Positions 1 through 7,491 are shown, counted from the stretch's first letter. The stretch is DNA of 17,340 bases from JASJHI01 sp965371355 (GCA_965371355.1 CBDUYD010000053.1:1-17340), one strand, 5' to 3'. The notes: generated from the letters alone by a model not told the origin. A program made the numbers and translations.

Positions 1-981
1 CTCGTCGCCGATCCGACGATCGACGAGGTGCTCGTCAACCGCGGGCGCGAGATCTGGATCGAGCGATCGGGAGTGCTGCTGCGGGCCGGCGACCTCGACG
101 GCCAGCCGATCGAGCAGCTCATCGAACGGATCCTCGCGCCGATCGGGCGGCGCCTCGACCGCACGACACCGATCGTCGACGCCCGCCTGGCGAGCGGAGC
201 GCGCGTATGCGCCGTGGTCCCTCCGGTCGCGGTCGACGGGACGAGCCTGTCGATCCGCCGGTTCGCGTCGACGATCCGCCCGCTCACCTCGTTCACCGAC
301 GATGTCGGCACCGAGCTGTGCGACGAGCTCATCGCCGCCAGGTGCAACATCTTGGTGTGCGGGGCGACCTCGTCGGGCAAGACATCGCTGCTCGCCTCGC
401 TCACCACGCTCGTGCCCGACGACGAAAGGGTGCTGATCCTCGAGGACACCGCCGAACTCCCCGTCGCGGGACGGCACACGATCCGCCTCGAGGCGCGGCC
501 GGCCACCGCCGATCTCCCGACGGCGGTGACGCTCGAGGCACTCGTCCGCACGGCACTGCGGCTGCGACCCGACCGGCTGATCGTCGGCGAGATCAGGGGT
601 CCCGAGGTGCTCGGGCTCGTACAGGCGATGAACACCGGCCACGACGGGTCGTTCTCGACATGCCACGCCAACGGCCCCCTCGACGCGCTGCTGCGTCTCG
701 AATCACTCACACTGCAGGCCGCTCCGACCTGGCCGCTCGTCGCCATCCGCCAACAGCTCGCCCGGTCGATCGACGTCGTCGTCCACGTCGGCCGCCACGA
801 CGACGGCCACAGACGGATCGAGTCGATCTCGGAGATCTGCATGCCCGACCCCGGCGGCGGGCTCGTCGCTCCGGAGCTGCGCTTGCTCGGGCGACAGGGG
901 ATCGACGGATTCGAGCGACTCGGCGAACTCCACCGAGGCCGCGTGGCGCACGCGACTTCGGCGGTCGAGGACTCGGCGTGA
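1..981 (+). CDS. tadA: TadA/CpaF-family pilus assembly ATPase (5' partial)
   Basis: This is the secretion ATPase that powers assembly of Tad/Flp pili at the cytoplasmic face of the membrane. The reading frame is open from base 1, and the opening residues (LVADPTIDEVLVN) match the N-terminal domain of CpaF proteins, so the real start lies upstream and the ATG/GTG codons inside the window are internal. In window numbering, Walker A is GATSSGKT at residues 121-128, Walker B/Asp box is LILEDT at 145-150, followed by the RPDRLIVGEIRG segment and the His box TGHDGSFSTCHAN. These are the signature motifs of the type II/IV secretion ATPase family in the usual order. About 326 residues are visible, against roughly 380-450 for the family. 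The stop overlaps the next gene's GTG start, indicating one operon with tadB and tadC. Confidence 0.95.
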   Translation, partial: LVADPTIDEVLVNRGREIWIERSGVLLRAGDLDGQPIEQLIERILAPIGRRLDRTTPIVDARLASGARVCAVVPPVAVDGTSLSIRRFASTIRPLTSFTDDVGTELCDELIAARCNILVCGATSSGKTSLLASLTTLVPDDERVLILEDTAELPVAGRHTIRLEARPATADLPTAVTLEALVRTALRLRPDRLIVGEIRGPEVLGLVQAMNTGHDGSFSTCHANGPLDALLRLESLTLQAAPTWPLVAIRQQLARSIDVVVHVGRHDDGHRRIESISEICMPDPGGGLVAPELRLLGRQGIDGFERLGELHRGRVAHATSAVEDSA

Positions 982-1715
982 ACCCGTCCGCGATCATCGA
1001 CGCCCCCGAGACGGGTGCCGTGCTCGTGGCCATCCTCGTCGCTGCGCTGCTCGGCCCCGTCGTGGCGCGGGCGCGCAGCCGTGCGGTCCGCAGAACACTC
1101 CGCGGGCCCGCCCCGCGACATCGGGTCGTAGCACGCGCGATCGAACGAACGAAGGGCGTCGGAACACGACTGATCTCGCGCCGGCGCGGCCGACCCGATG
1201 CCGACTCGGTCGCCTGCTGGTGCGACGATCTCAGCCGCCGCGTCAGGGCGGGGAGCACGCTGCGCGACGCGTTGATGGTCACCGGCTCGTCTTCCCCCTC
1301 GCTGGCCGCCGAGATCGCCGAGGTTGGGCACCGGCTCGAACGTGGGGCGTCGATCGACGAGGCGCTCGCCGACCTCGTCCGCGATGACGGGCATCTCGCG
1401 CTCGCCGTAGCGGTGATCGTCTCGGCGGCACGCCTCGGCGGTCCCAGCGCGCAGCCCCTCGACCGGGCCGCAGCAGCGCTCCGGCTCCGCTCGGCCGACG
1501 GCCAGGAACGCGTTGCACACAGCGCGCAGGCACGCATGTCGGCACATGTGCTGACGCTCGTCCCGCTCGGCTTCCTCGCGTTGATGCTCACGGTCGACGC
1601 CGACGTCCGACAGGCGACCACGACACCCACCGGAGCCACGATCATCGCCGTCGGGCTGGCGCTCAATGCAATCGGCTGGCTCTGGATGCGCTGGGTGATC
1701 GGACGCACCCCGTGA
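978..1715 (+). CDS. tadB: TadB-like pilus platform protein (type II secretion F domain)
   Basis: This is an inner-membrane platform protein of the Tad pilus machine, expected to work with TadC and the TadA ATPase. The GTG start at 978 overlaps the tadA stop by 4 bp (GTGA); the same frame is open further upstream, but that part lies antisense-like inside tadA and is not used. The 245-residue product has an N-terminal hydrophobic segment (about residues 14-30), a basic linker, a cytoplasmic GspF-like helical domain starting near residue 80 (CWCDDLSRRVRAGSTLRDAL), and two C-terminal hydrophobic segments (about 187-206 and 218-238). This is the expected TadB/TadC topology. The split between the TadB and TadC names rests on gene order rather than on a diagnostic residue. 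Confidence 0.88.
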   Translation: MNPSAIIDAPETGAVLVAILVAALLGPVVARARSRAVRRTLRGPAPRHRVVARAIERTKGVGTRLISRRRGRPDADSVACWCDDLSRRVRAGSTLRDALMVTGSSSPSLAAEIAEVGHRLERGASIDEALADLVRDDGHLALAVAVIVSAARLGGPSAQPLDRAAAALRLRSADGQERVAHSAQARMSAHVLTLVPLGFLALMLTVDADVRQATTTPTGATIIAVGLALNAIGWLWMRWVIGRTP

Positions 1716-2461
1716 GCACACTCGGCGACGCCGTGCTGCCGGCGACGATGGTGCTGCTCGTCCTCGCCGTCGGCTTCGCCTGCGCGCCCAACCTCGCCAT
1801 CGCCCGTTCGCCCCGACCCGAGGCGATCGCAACACGTCCGATCCGATCGAGAGCCACACGGCGGCCGGCGGCCCGGGTCCTTGCCGCAACAACGGCCGCG
1901 ACGGTGTCGATCGCGATGCTCGGACCGATCCCTACCGCCGCGCTCGCCGTCGGTGTCTGGGGCCGCGGCCGTGTGATCACACTTCTCTCGGTACGGCGTG
2001 CCCGCCTGCGCAGGGAACGCGACCTGCCGGACGCGATCGAGTTGCTCGTTCTCACCGTCCAGGCCGGACTCACACCGCACCAGGCGGTGCGAAACCTCGT
2101 CTCGATCGCCCCACCATCGCTGACACCGGCGTTCGAGTCGGTGTGCCATCGACTCGATCGCGGCGATGCCCTCGCCGACGCGATGACCGCACTCCACGAC
2201 GAGATCGGCGCCGGAGCCGACCCGGTGGTCGACGCGATCGCCGGCGCCGAGCGGTACGGGCTTCCTCTCGCGCCGGTCCTCGAGCGCCTGGCCGGCGAGG
2301 TTCGCTCGGCGCGACGGCGCCTGGGAGAGGCCGATGCGCGGCGACTCCCGATCACCCTCTCGTTCCCTCTCGTCGTGTGCACGCTCCCCTCCTTCGTCTT
2401 GCTCGCCATCGCTCCATCGGTGCTGGCAGCCATCTCGTCACTCGGCAACTCGGCGTGGTGA
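1712..2461 (+). CDS. tadC: TadC-like pilus platform protein (type II secretion F domain)
   Basis: This is the second membrane platform protein of the Tad machine. It begins with GTG at 1712, again overlapping the previous stop by 4 bp, so translation is probably coupled. The product has 249 residues: an N-terminal hydrophobic helix (about 6-27), a second hydrophobic stretch near 50-75, a soluble F-type domain from about residue 100 (RERDLPDAIELLVLTVQAGL) containing a GLTPHQAV turn, and a hydrophobic C-terminus (about 210-245). Domain and topology match GspF/TadC proteins. It probably forms a hetero-oligomeric base with TadB. There is no sign of truncation. Confidence 0.88.
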   Translation: MSTLGDAVLPATMVLLVLAVGFACAPNLAIARSPRPEAIATRPIRSRATRRPAARVLAATTAATVSIAMLGPIPTAALAVGVWGRGRVITLLSVRRARLRRERDLPDAIELLVLTVQAGLTPHQAVRNLVSIAPPSLTPAFESVCHRLDRGDALADAMTALHDEIGAGADPVVDAIAGAERYGLPLAPVLERLAGEVRSARRRLGEADARRLPITLSFPLVVCTLPSFVLLAIAPSVLAAISSLGNSAW

Positions 2462-2492
2462 CCGAACGATCCCATCCATTCCGGAGGCTCCC

Positions 2493-2732
2493 ATGCCAAC
2501 CATCTTCCTCACCCTTTTCGTCCATGCCCAGACGGCGGCGAACTCGCTCGTCACATCGCTCCGCGACGAACGCGGCGACGACGGACAGGCGACCACCGAG
2601 TACGCGCTCGTGCTGCTCGCGGCCGCACTCGTCGCACTCCTCGTCGTCGCCTGGGCGACCGCGGGCGGCGGTTCGGCCAAGATCAGCAGTCTGTTCAACA
2701 AGGTGATCGACACGGTCACCAGTCGGGTGTGA
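2493..2732 (+). CDS. Flp/DUF4244-type small pilin precursor
   Basis: This is a small pilin-like protein of 79 residues, probably the main fibre subunit or an accessory subunit. The ATG at 2493 is preceded by a good Shine-Dalgarno (GGAGG at 2483-2487). A 31-residue leader ends in RGDDG, followed by QATTEYALVLL: Gly31 at -1, Gln at +1, Glu36 at +5 and Tyr37 at +6, which is the classic prepilin-peptidase site of Flp pilins. About 20 hydrophobic residues follow, and then a short polar C-terminus. Position between tadC and a TadE-like gene matches the actinobacterial DUF4244 gene (from memory, equivalent to Rv3656c of M. tuberculosis). The mature product would have 48 residues. The family assignment rests on motif and position. 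Confidence 0.85.
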   Translation: MPTIFLTLFVHAQTAANSLVTSLRDERGDDGQATTEYALVLLAAALVALLVVAWATAGGGSAKISSLFNKVIDTVTSRV

Positions 2733-2736
2733 CCCG

Positions 2737-3159
2737 GTGGCCGCCGCGCGCCGCACCCCCACCACCCTTCGCCCGGGATCGAGCACATGCCAGACCGGAC
2801 GCCGGTCGACCGATGCCGGGCAGGCCGCGGTCGAGTTCGCCGCGGCGCTCGGCATCCTCGCGGTGCTCGTCGTCGTGATCGTGCGGGTCGGCGTCGTGAT
2901 CCGCGACGAACTCGCCGTCGGCTTGGCGGCGCGTGAGGGTGCGCGTGCGGCGGCCGTCGCCGCGAGTCCCGCCGGGGCGGCGAGCGCAGCCGCGCAGCGC
3001 GCTGTCGCCCTCCCGATCTCGGTGGCGACCTCTACCAGCGCGACGACGGTCACGGTCACCGTCACCTACACCGACTCGGGCGGATCGTCGATCATCTCGC
3101 GGATGCTCGGGTCGGTGACCCATCGCTCGTCGGCGACGATGGCGCTCGAACCTCCGTAG
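2737..3159 (+). CDS. tadE: TadE-like pseudopilin
   Basis: This is a minor pilin/pseudopilin of the Tad system, 140 residues, with a GTG start at 2737, 4 nt after the pilin stop. A basic N-terminal leader of 28 residues ends in DAG, then QAAVEF: Gly28 at -1 and Glu33 at +5, a prepilin-peptidase site like that in the preceding gene. A hydrophobic helix follows (about 35-52), then an Ala-rich region containing LAAREGARAAAV, the typical TadE segment, and a Thr/Val-rich C-terminal strand region. No ATG in this frame fits, so the GTG is the best start. No TadF/TadG gene and no prepilin peptidase gene follows, so processing must rely on an enzyme encoded elsewhere. Confidence 0.85.
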   Translation: MAAARRTPTTLRPGSSTCQTGRRSTDAGQAAVEFAAALGILAVLVVVIVRVGVVIRDELAVGLAAREGARAAAVAASPAGAASAAAQRAVALPISVATSTSATTVTVTVTYTDSGGSSIISRMLGSVTHRSSATMALEPP

Positions 3160-3165
3160 TGGCCA

Positions 3166-3171
3166 TATCGT
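3166..3171 (+). promoter_or_regulatory. Candidate leaderless -10 box (TATCGT) for the STAS gene
   Basis: TATCGT lies in the 19-bp gap after tadE and ends 7 nt before the GTG at 3179. Initiation at or beside that codon would give a leaderless mRNA. There is no recognisable -35 box and no Shine-Dalgarno at a usable distance. The same TANCGT-7/8 nt-start layout occurs before rsgA and the AAA-cyclase gene. Inferred from pattern only. Confidence 0.45.
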
Positions 3172-3178
3172 TCTGGCC

Positions 3179-3505
3179 GTGGAGATGACCGCAACCGCCA
3201 CGATCGTCTCGGGCGTTCCGACGCTCGAGGTCGAGGGCATCGTCGACCTGGCGTCGATCGCGGCGATGCGCGACGCGCTCACGCGCCTGCTCCGCGATCA
3301 TCCGGGCGAGCGCGTCATCGTCGACCTCGACGGCGTCGCGGCGATCGACGACGTGGGACTCGGCGTGCTGCTCGGCGCCGGAGCGCGAGCGCGCGGCTCG
3401 GGCGGCGACCTCGAGATCGTGTGCGGCCGCACAGCGCTGCGGGCGCAGCTCGCCGACACCCGCCTCGACCGGGCGGTCACCATCCGTTCGGCGGTCAGCC
3501 GATGA
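3179..3505 (+). CDS. STAS-domain protein (anti-sigma factor antagonist-like)
   Basis: This is a single STAS domain of 108 residues, the fold of SpoIIAA/BldG-type anti-anti-sigma factors that bind anti-sigma kinases. The core motif VIVDLDGVAAIDDVGLGVLLG is clear. In phosphorylatable members this loop reads D-S-S/T-G; here it is D57-D58-V59-G60, so both candidate serines are missing and one is Asp. The protein may be locked in a phospho-mimic state, be regulated differently, or be a non-signalling STAS. The start is GTG 3179 (fits the leaderless -10 box) or ATG 3185. The stop overlaps the next ATG (ATGA). No anti-sigma kinase gene is adjacent. Position beside Tad genes and topA resembles that of bldG in Streptomyces (recalled, not checked). 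Confidence 0.85.
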   Translation: MEMTATATIVSGVPTLEVEGIVDLASIAAMRDALTRLLRDHPGERVIVDLDGVAAIDDVGLGVLLGAGARARGSGGDLEIVCGRTALRAQLADTRLDRAVTIRSAVSR

Positions 3506-3864
3506 ATGTGCCCACCGCACCGATCTACCACCTCGCGCTCCCGACCGACTGGTCGCAGGCGTTCACCGACGGCGAGTACCGCATGTCGACGCGCGGGATG
3601 ACGCTCGACGAGGTCGGCTTCATCCACTGCTCGCGCCGCGACCAGCTCGAGCGCACGGCCGACCTGTTCTATGGCGACCTCGATCAACTCGTGCTGTTGA
3701 CGATCGACCCCGACCGCGTGCCCGCCGAGATCGTCGAGGAGCCACCCGAACCCGGCAGCGACCAGTTGTTCCCCCACATCTATGGCCCACTCCCGGTCGA
3801 GGCCGTCGCCCTCACCCGGTTCTGGATCCGACAGGGTGCCGGCTGGTCGCTCGACAACCTCTGA
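3502..3864 (+). CDS. DUF952 family protein
   Basis: This 120-residue protein belongs to the DUF952 family, small cytoplasmic proteins without an established biochemical role. The family landmarks are visible: IYHLALPTDW near the start, EVGFIHCSRRDQL in the first half, and LFPHIYGPLPVEAV near the end. ATG 3502 is used because it overlaps the STAS stop (ATGA, translational coupling) and because family similarity begins there; the frame is open upstream, but that part lies over the STAS gene. No signal peptide or membrane segment is seen. Coupling to a STAS gene gives no known functional link. Confidence 0.85.
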   Translation: MNVPTAPIYHLALPTDWSQAFTDGEYRMSTRGMTLDEVGFIHCSRRDQLERTADLFYGDLDQLVLLTIDPDRVPAEIVEEPPEPGSDQLFPHIYGPLPVEAVALTRFWIRQGAGWSLDNL

Positions 3865-3910
3865 CGTGACGATCGAGCGCCTGCAGATCATCGACGGCGT
3901 GCGACGCGAC

Positions 3911-3929
3911 TACCGTCGAGCCCGGGAGG
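3911..3929 (+). promoter_or_regulatory. Possible -10 box and Shine-Dalgarno for the SDR gene
   Basis: The 72-bp gap before the SDR gene holds TACCGT at 3911-3916 and a strong Shine-Dalgarno GGGAGG at 3924-3929, 7 nt before ATG 3937. The ribosome site fixes the start. The -10 assignment is weak because no -35 box is evident. Confidence 0.4.
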
Positions 3930-3936
3930 TTGAGCA

Positions 3937-4794
3937 ATGAGCGTCGTACTGATCACGGGGTGCAGCAGCGGCTTCGGTCTCGAGACCGCACTGGCATTCG
4001 CCCGCGACGGCGACACGGCCGTGGCGACGATGCGCAACCTGGCGAAGGCGGACGAACTGCGACAATGCGCCGCGGATGAGGGCCTCGAGGTGCAGATCGA
4101 ACAACTCGACGTGACCGACGGGGCGTCGGTGAAGGCAGCGGTCGCGGCGACGATCGAGCGACACGGCGCGATCGATGTGCTCGTCAACAATGCGGGACTC
4201 GCCCACCGGAGCCCGGTGGAGACGATGTCGCTCGACACGGCGATGACGGTGATGGACACCAACTTCTGGGGCCCGATGCGGATGGCGCGCGCAGTGCTCC
4301 CCGTCATGCGTGAACGACGCTCGGGCGTGATCGTCAACGTCAGCTCGATCGCCAGCCGACTGCCGGCGCTTCCCTACAACGTCATGTACGCGGCATCGAA
4401 GCAGGCGCTCAACGCGCTTAGCGAGGCGCTGGCGGGCGAGATGGGTCCCCACGGGATCCGAGTCGTCTCGATCGAGCCCGGATTCTTCGACACCGAGATC
4501 ACCGCAAACACGCCGAGCCGCGACGAGCGCCCCGGCGACGTGTACGCCGATGACGTGCAGTGGTTCCAGTCATTCGCGGATGCCCGTGTCGGAACGGGCG
4601 CAGATCCGGCACGGGTCGCAGACGCGATCGTCGCGGCGGTGGCCAACCCCGACACACCGCTCCACACGACGGTCGGGGACGACGCGGCGATGTACCTCGA
4701 GATGCTCGGAGGTGTCGACGGTTACGAGGGCTGGGTCGGCGTCGTGGTCCCGATGGTCGAACAAGAAGTCGGGCCGCGGCCAACGCTGGACTGA
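3937..4794 (+). CDS. Short-chain dehydrogenase/reductase (SDR family)
   Basis: This is a classical NAD(P)-dependent oxidoreductase with a Rossmann fold and 285 residues. Visible motifs are the nucleotide-binding TGCSSGFG (residues 7-14), NNAG (84-87), the active-site serine region NVSS (Ser137), the catalytic YAASK (Tyr151, Lys155), and the PGFFDTEI segment after strand 6. All catalytic residues are present, so it should be active. The substrate cannot be read from the sequence. The C-terminal part is acidic, with no membrane helix. It has its own strong ribosome-binding site and ends 32 bp from the convergent HNH gene. Substrate-level names such as ketoreductase would be guesses. Confidence 0.92.
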   Translation: MSVVLITGCSSGFGLETALAFARDGDTAVATMRNLAKADELRQCAADEGLEVQIEQLDVTDGASVKAAVAATIERHGAIDVLVNNAGLAHRSPVETMSLDTAMTVMDTNFWGPMRMARAVLPVMRERRSGVIVNVSSIASRLPALPYNVMYAASKQALNALSEALAGEMGPHGIRVVSIEPGFFDTEITANTPSRDERPGDVYADDVQWFQSFADARVGTGADPARVADAIVAAVANPDTPLHTTVGDDAAMYLEMLGGVDGYEGWVGVVVPMVEQEVGPRPTLD

Positions 4795-4826
4795 TCCAGC
4801 CTTGGAGCTTGCGAAGCGTCGCGGAC

Positions 4827-6200
4827 TCAGCCTCGGTCGATGAGGTTACGGACCCGTTGGCGGGCGAGTTCGTCGATGTCGGCGTCGGTCTGAAAGTCGT
4901 ATTCGTCGGGTGGATCACATCCGACCGGGGTGATCCAGGTGCCATCGGGTCGTTGCGTGTGCAACTTGCCGTACCGGTCGCGACGAGTGCGGAGCCCGCG
5001 GCCGTGTTTGAACCGGTTGTGATGCCCACAATCGATGCCGGCATTGTCCTGATCGGTGCGACCACCATCGCCCCACTCGCGGAGATGGTCGATCTGCGCC
5101 CACGCTTCGGGGACGATGCAGCCGTCCTGTTCACAGTTCGTTACGAGGAGGCGGGCAGCCTCCGCTGCTGCGCCCGTGAAACAACGCCGCCGGTGACCGA
5201 GATCGACCACGACACTGGCCGAGTCGACCACCACCCGCCGAACCCAACCACCGAGTGCCGCCAGGACCACGTCGTCGGGCAACAGCGGCGTGCCAGATGT
5301 GGTTTCGCAGCGGGCCTGTGCCGGGTCGGGCTCGCGCAGGTCGCTGGGCTCATCGGCAAGGCCGTGGCGGGCGAGCGCGAACTCGAAGATGTACTGATCG
5401 CACAGAATGTTGACCGTCGCCTCAGCGGGTGTGCCGGGACCGGGACTGGTGTTGGCCGTGCGGAAGATCGCCATCAGCGCGTCGAAGCGCCGCTGAGCAT
5501 CGGTGCGGGCGAGCTCTGCGCCCTCGGCGTCGTCACCGCAACGCTGTCGGCGTTCGGCGAGATCGCGTTGGAACTCGGCCTCGACGAAGGCCTCGAAGAT
5601 CGCTGCCATCTCCGCAGCCTGCAACCCCGTACCACCCGATGCAGTGATGTCGACACCATCCGCACCGGCGATAACCGCCGCCCGACGCGCCCGCACCGCC
5701 TCGCCACGATCCTCGTGGGCGCCATCGAGATCGGCCAGCATCTCCCACCGCTTCACGCACGCCACGAAATCCGCGTAACCGAACCGCTGTGCATGGTCGA
5801 GCAGGACACCGACCGAGTCGGGAAGCCGGTCACCACAGCGCGGGTTGGCCCCCGCCCGGCCCAACTCGGCGGCCTGATCGACACCAATCCGACCGGCATA
5901 CAACTGGTCGGCCACCTCGGGACAATCCCCGAACAAACGCGCCAGCCGCTTGGTGCGGGTGACGGTTGCAGGGGCGTAGTTGCCGTGCGCACGCAGCCAC
6001 CCGGTCAGCGCACGGTGGCCATCGTCGCGATACGCACCGCGCCTGTCTACCTCGCCCGCAATCGCCGCCATCTCGGCAGCCGCCCGCCGCTGCACCAACT
6101 CCAACTCGCGGAACCGGTCGGTCAACTCAGCATCGTCGAACAACGAGAGATCCGACACCAGGTCGGCAAACCTCGTTTCCGTCTCGACGGCGGTGGGCAT
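4827..6200 (-). CDS. DUF222 / HNH endonuclease-domain protein (13E12 repeat family)
   Basis: This 457-residue protein has an N-terminal helical DUF222 region (about residues 25-300) and a C-terminal HNH domain. The HNH domain shows a C-x4-C pair (Cys356, Cys361), QIDHLREWGDGGRTDQDN with His372 and Asn386, and CGHHNRFKH with Cys391 and His393/His394. This is the layout of the 13E12 repeat family, found in many copies in actinobacterial genomes and of unknown biological role. The metal and catalytic residues appear intact. ATG 6200 is supported by a near-consensus promoter ending 6 nt upstream. It stands alone, convergent to the SDR gene and downstream of rsgA on the same strand. Long open frames on the opposite strand are codon-bias shadows. 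Confidence 0.9.
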   Translation of the reverse strand: MPTAVETETRFADLVSDLSLFDDAELTDRFRELELVQRRAAAEMAAIAGEVDRRGAYRDDGHRALTGWLRAHGNYAPATVTRTKRLARLFGDCPEVADQLYAGRIGVDQAAELGRAGANPRCGDRLPDSVGVLLDHAQRFGYADFVACVKRWEMLADLDGAHEDRGEAVRARRAAVIAGADGVDITASGGTGLQAAEMAAIFEAFVEAEFQRDLAERRQRCGDDAEGAELARTDAQRRFDALMAIFRTANTSPGPGTPAEATVNILCDQYIFEFALARHGLADEPSDLREPDPAQARCETTSGTPLLPDDVVLAALGGWVRRVVVDSASVVVDLGHRRRCFTGAAAEAARLLVTNCEQDGCIVPEAWAQIDHLREWGDGGRTDQDNAGIDCGHHNRFKHGRGLRTRRDRYGKLHTQRPDGTWITPVGCDPPDEYDFQTDADIDELARQRVRNLIDRG

Positions 6201-6206
6201 GTCACC

Positions 6207-6235
6207 AGTATACCGAACCTTTGTTCTATTCGCAA
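6207..6235 (-). promoter_or_regulatory. Near-consensus promoter of the HNH gene
   Basis: Reading the minus strand: -35 TTGCGA (6235-6230), a 17-bp spacer, -10 TATACT (6212-6207), then 6 nt to the ATG at 6200. The surrounding 40 bp is clearly more AT-rich than the rest of the window. The spacing implies a leaderless transcript. No Shine-Dalgarno is present. Confidence 0.7.
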
Positions 6236-6260
6236 ATCCTTTCGAAGATTCCGGTCGCCG

Positions 6261-6297
6261 CCGGCGTGCGCCGGACGTCCGCTCCCCGCGCGCGGAC
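6261..6297 (-). terminator. Candidate terminator hairpins after rsgA
   Basis: Two GC-rich inverted repeats lie just after the rsgA stop. GTCCGC/GCGGAC at 6277-6297 has a 6-bp stem and 9-nt loop, starting 11 nt past the stop. CCGGC/GCCGG at 6261-6274 has a 4-nt loop. No long U tract follows, so this is a candidate of the U-poor type common in GC-rich genomes. Confidence 0.4.
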
Positions 6298-6308
6298 CCA
6301 CCGGAGTG

Positions 6309-7382
6309 CTACGGACCGTCGACGCCGTCGGCCAACTCCTCGTCGAACTCCGACTCCTCGGGCGGCCGGGTCCGCCCTCCAGCCCGCTTGTCGGCCGCCT
6401 TCTCCCGCGCCCGCTGCTCTTCCTCGAGCGCCGCCTCCTCCTCGACCAGACGCTCGAGGCTGTCGAGACGCACGGAATCGAGCTCCCCCGCTGCGATCGC
6501 GGCCTGCACCGCACAGCCCGGCTCGCGGTCGTGCTTGCAGTCGCGGAACCGGCAGGAATCCATCAGGTCGAACACGTCGGCGAAGGCTCGCTCGATGCCG
6601 TCACCCGACAACCACAGGCTCACCGCGCGCACGCCGGGCGTATCGATCAGCCAACCTCCACCCGGGAGCGGGATCAGTTCGGCGGCGACGGTCGCGTGCC
6701 GTCCGCGCTGGTCGCCCGAGCGCACAGATTTCGTGGCCTGGAGATCGACCCCCAGGAGCGAGTTGATGAGCGTCGACTTACCGACGCCGCTGGCACCGAG
6801 GAACGCGAGCGTGCGGTCGTCGCCCGCCAATGAGCGCAACGCCTCGACGCCCTCGCCCGTGACGCCGCTCGCCAGGAGCACCGGCACGCCGAGGGCTACC
6901 GCCTCGAGCGCCGCTCGGGCAGGCCCGGCATCATCGACGAGATCGGTCTTGGTGAGTACCACGACCGGGTCGGCGCCCGAGTCGAAGGCGAGCACCAGCT
7001 CGCGCTCGAGGCGCCTCGGGCTCGGTGGTGCGCCGAGCGCGTGCACGAGGAATACGACATCGACGTTCGCCGCGAGCGTGTGCGAGACCGCCCGCATCCC
7101 GTCGAACGACGCGCGCCGCGTGAACCCCGAGCTCCGCTCGAGGACGTGCTCGACCCGTTCACCGTCGTCGGATGGGACCACCCAGTCGCCGACCGCGACC
7201 TCGGCGCCGATGTTGCGAACGCGCGCCGGTTCGGTCTGCCCCCGCGCCTGATCGAGCGTCCGCACCACCGTGCTCCACCCACGATCGAGACGGGACACGC
7301 GACCGGGAGAGCCGGAACGCCCGACCGCTGTCCAGGCTCGGGCGAAGTGATCCGACCACCCGAGTCGCCGATCCGGCTCCAT
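6309..7382 (-). CDS. rsgA: Ribosome small-subunit-dependent GTPase RsgA
   Basis: RsgA (YjeQ) is a circularly permuted GTPase that acts in late 30S subunit maturation. The motif order shows the permutation: G4 TKTD (144-147) comes before G1/P-loop GASGVGKST (196-204), then the GRHAT G2 region and G3 DTPG (247-250). The C-terminal zinc module C-x4-C-x-H-x5-C is complete (Cys277, Cys282, His284, Cys290). The N-terminus forms the OB-fold region, and the C-terminus is charged and Glu/Arg-rich. ATG 7382 (357 residues) is preferred over GTG 7391, because a TACCGT -10 box ends 7 nt before the ATG and GTG 7391 falls inside that box. It is transcribed divergently from the AAA-cyclase gene. Confidence 0.95.
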   Translation of the reverse strand: MEPDRRLGWSDHFARAWTAVGRSGSPGRVSRLDRGWSTVVRTLDQARGQTEPARVRNIGAEVAVGDWVVPSDDGERVEHVLERSSGFTRRASFDGMRAVSHTLAANVDVVFLVHALGAPPSPRRLERELVLAFDSGADPVVVLTKTDLVDDAGPARAALEAVALGVPVLLASGVTGEGVEALRSLAGDDRTLAFLGASGVGKSTLINSLLGVDLQATKSVRSGDQRGRHATVAAELIPLPGGGWLIDTPGVRAVSLWLSGDGIERAFADVFDLMDSCRFRDCKHDREPGCAVQAAIAAGELDSVRLDSLERLVEEEAALEEEQRAREKAADKRAGGRTRPPEESEFDEELADGVDGP

Positions 7383-7389
7383 CGTCAGC

Positions 7390-7395
7390 ACGGTA
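7390..7395 (-). promoter_or_regulatory. Candidate leaderless -10 box (TACCGT) for rsgA
   Basis: On the minus strand TACCGT ends 7 nt before ATG 7382, with no Shine-Dalgarno in the gap. There is no clear -35. It has the same geometry as the boxes before the STAS and AAA-cyclase genes, and it decides between the two possible rsgA starts. Confidence 0.45.
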
Positions 7396-7485
7396 TCCGC
7401 GGCGCCGGTCTCCGATGGCGACGAGGACGCCGCGAGCGGCGTTCCTGGCCGTCGTCACCCCGCCGAACGTTTGTGCCCAGGGCAC

Positions 7486-7491
7486 TAGCGT
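7486..7491 (+). promoter_or_regulatory. Candidate leaderless -10 box (TAGCGT) for the AAA-cyclase gene
   Basis: TAGCGT ends 8 nt before GTG 7500 in the 117-bp divergent gap between rsgA and the cyclase gene. No ribosome-binding site is seen. The box supports GTG 7500 as the start, although the frame is open far upstream over rsgA. Confidence 0.45.

Noticed and set aside
207..977. Upstream extension of the tadB frame
   Set aside because: It lies within tadA and gives Arg/Pro-rich nonsense. The GTG at 978, overlapping the tadA stop, gives a normal TadB.
5071..5130. Asp-His instead of His-His at the HNH catalytic position as a sign of inactivity
   Set aside because: His372 is kept, and D-H is a common variant among HNH proteins. 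The other metal and catalytic residues are intact.
4560..6833. 757-codon open frame on the + strand over the HNH and rsgA genes
   Set aside because: It is antisense to two genes with clear domains and lies in the mirror frame of GC-biased codons. Its product is low-complexity and Arg/Thr-rich, with no recognisable motif.
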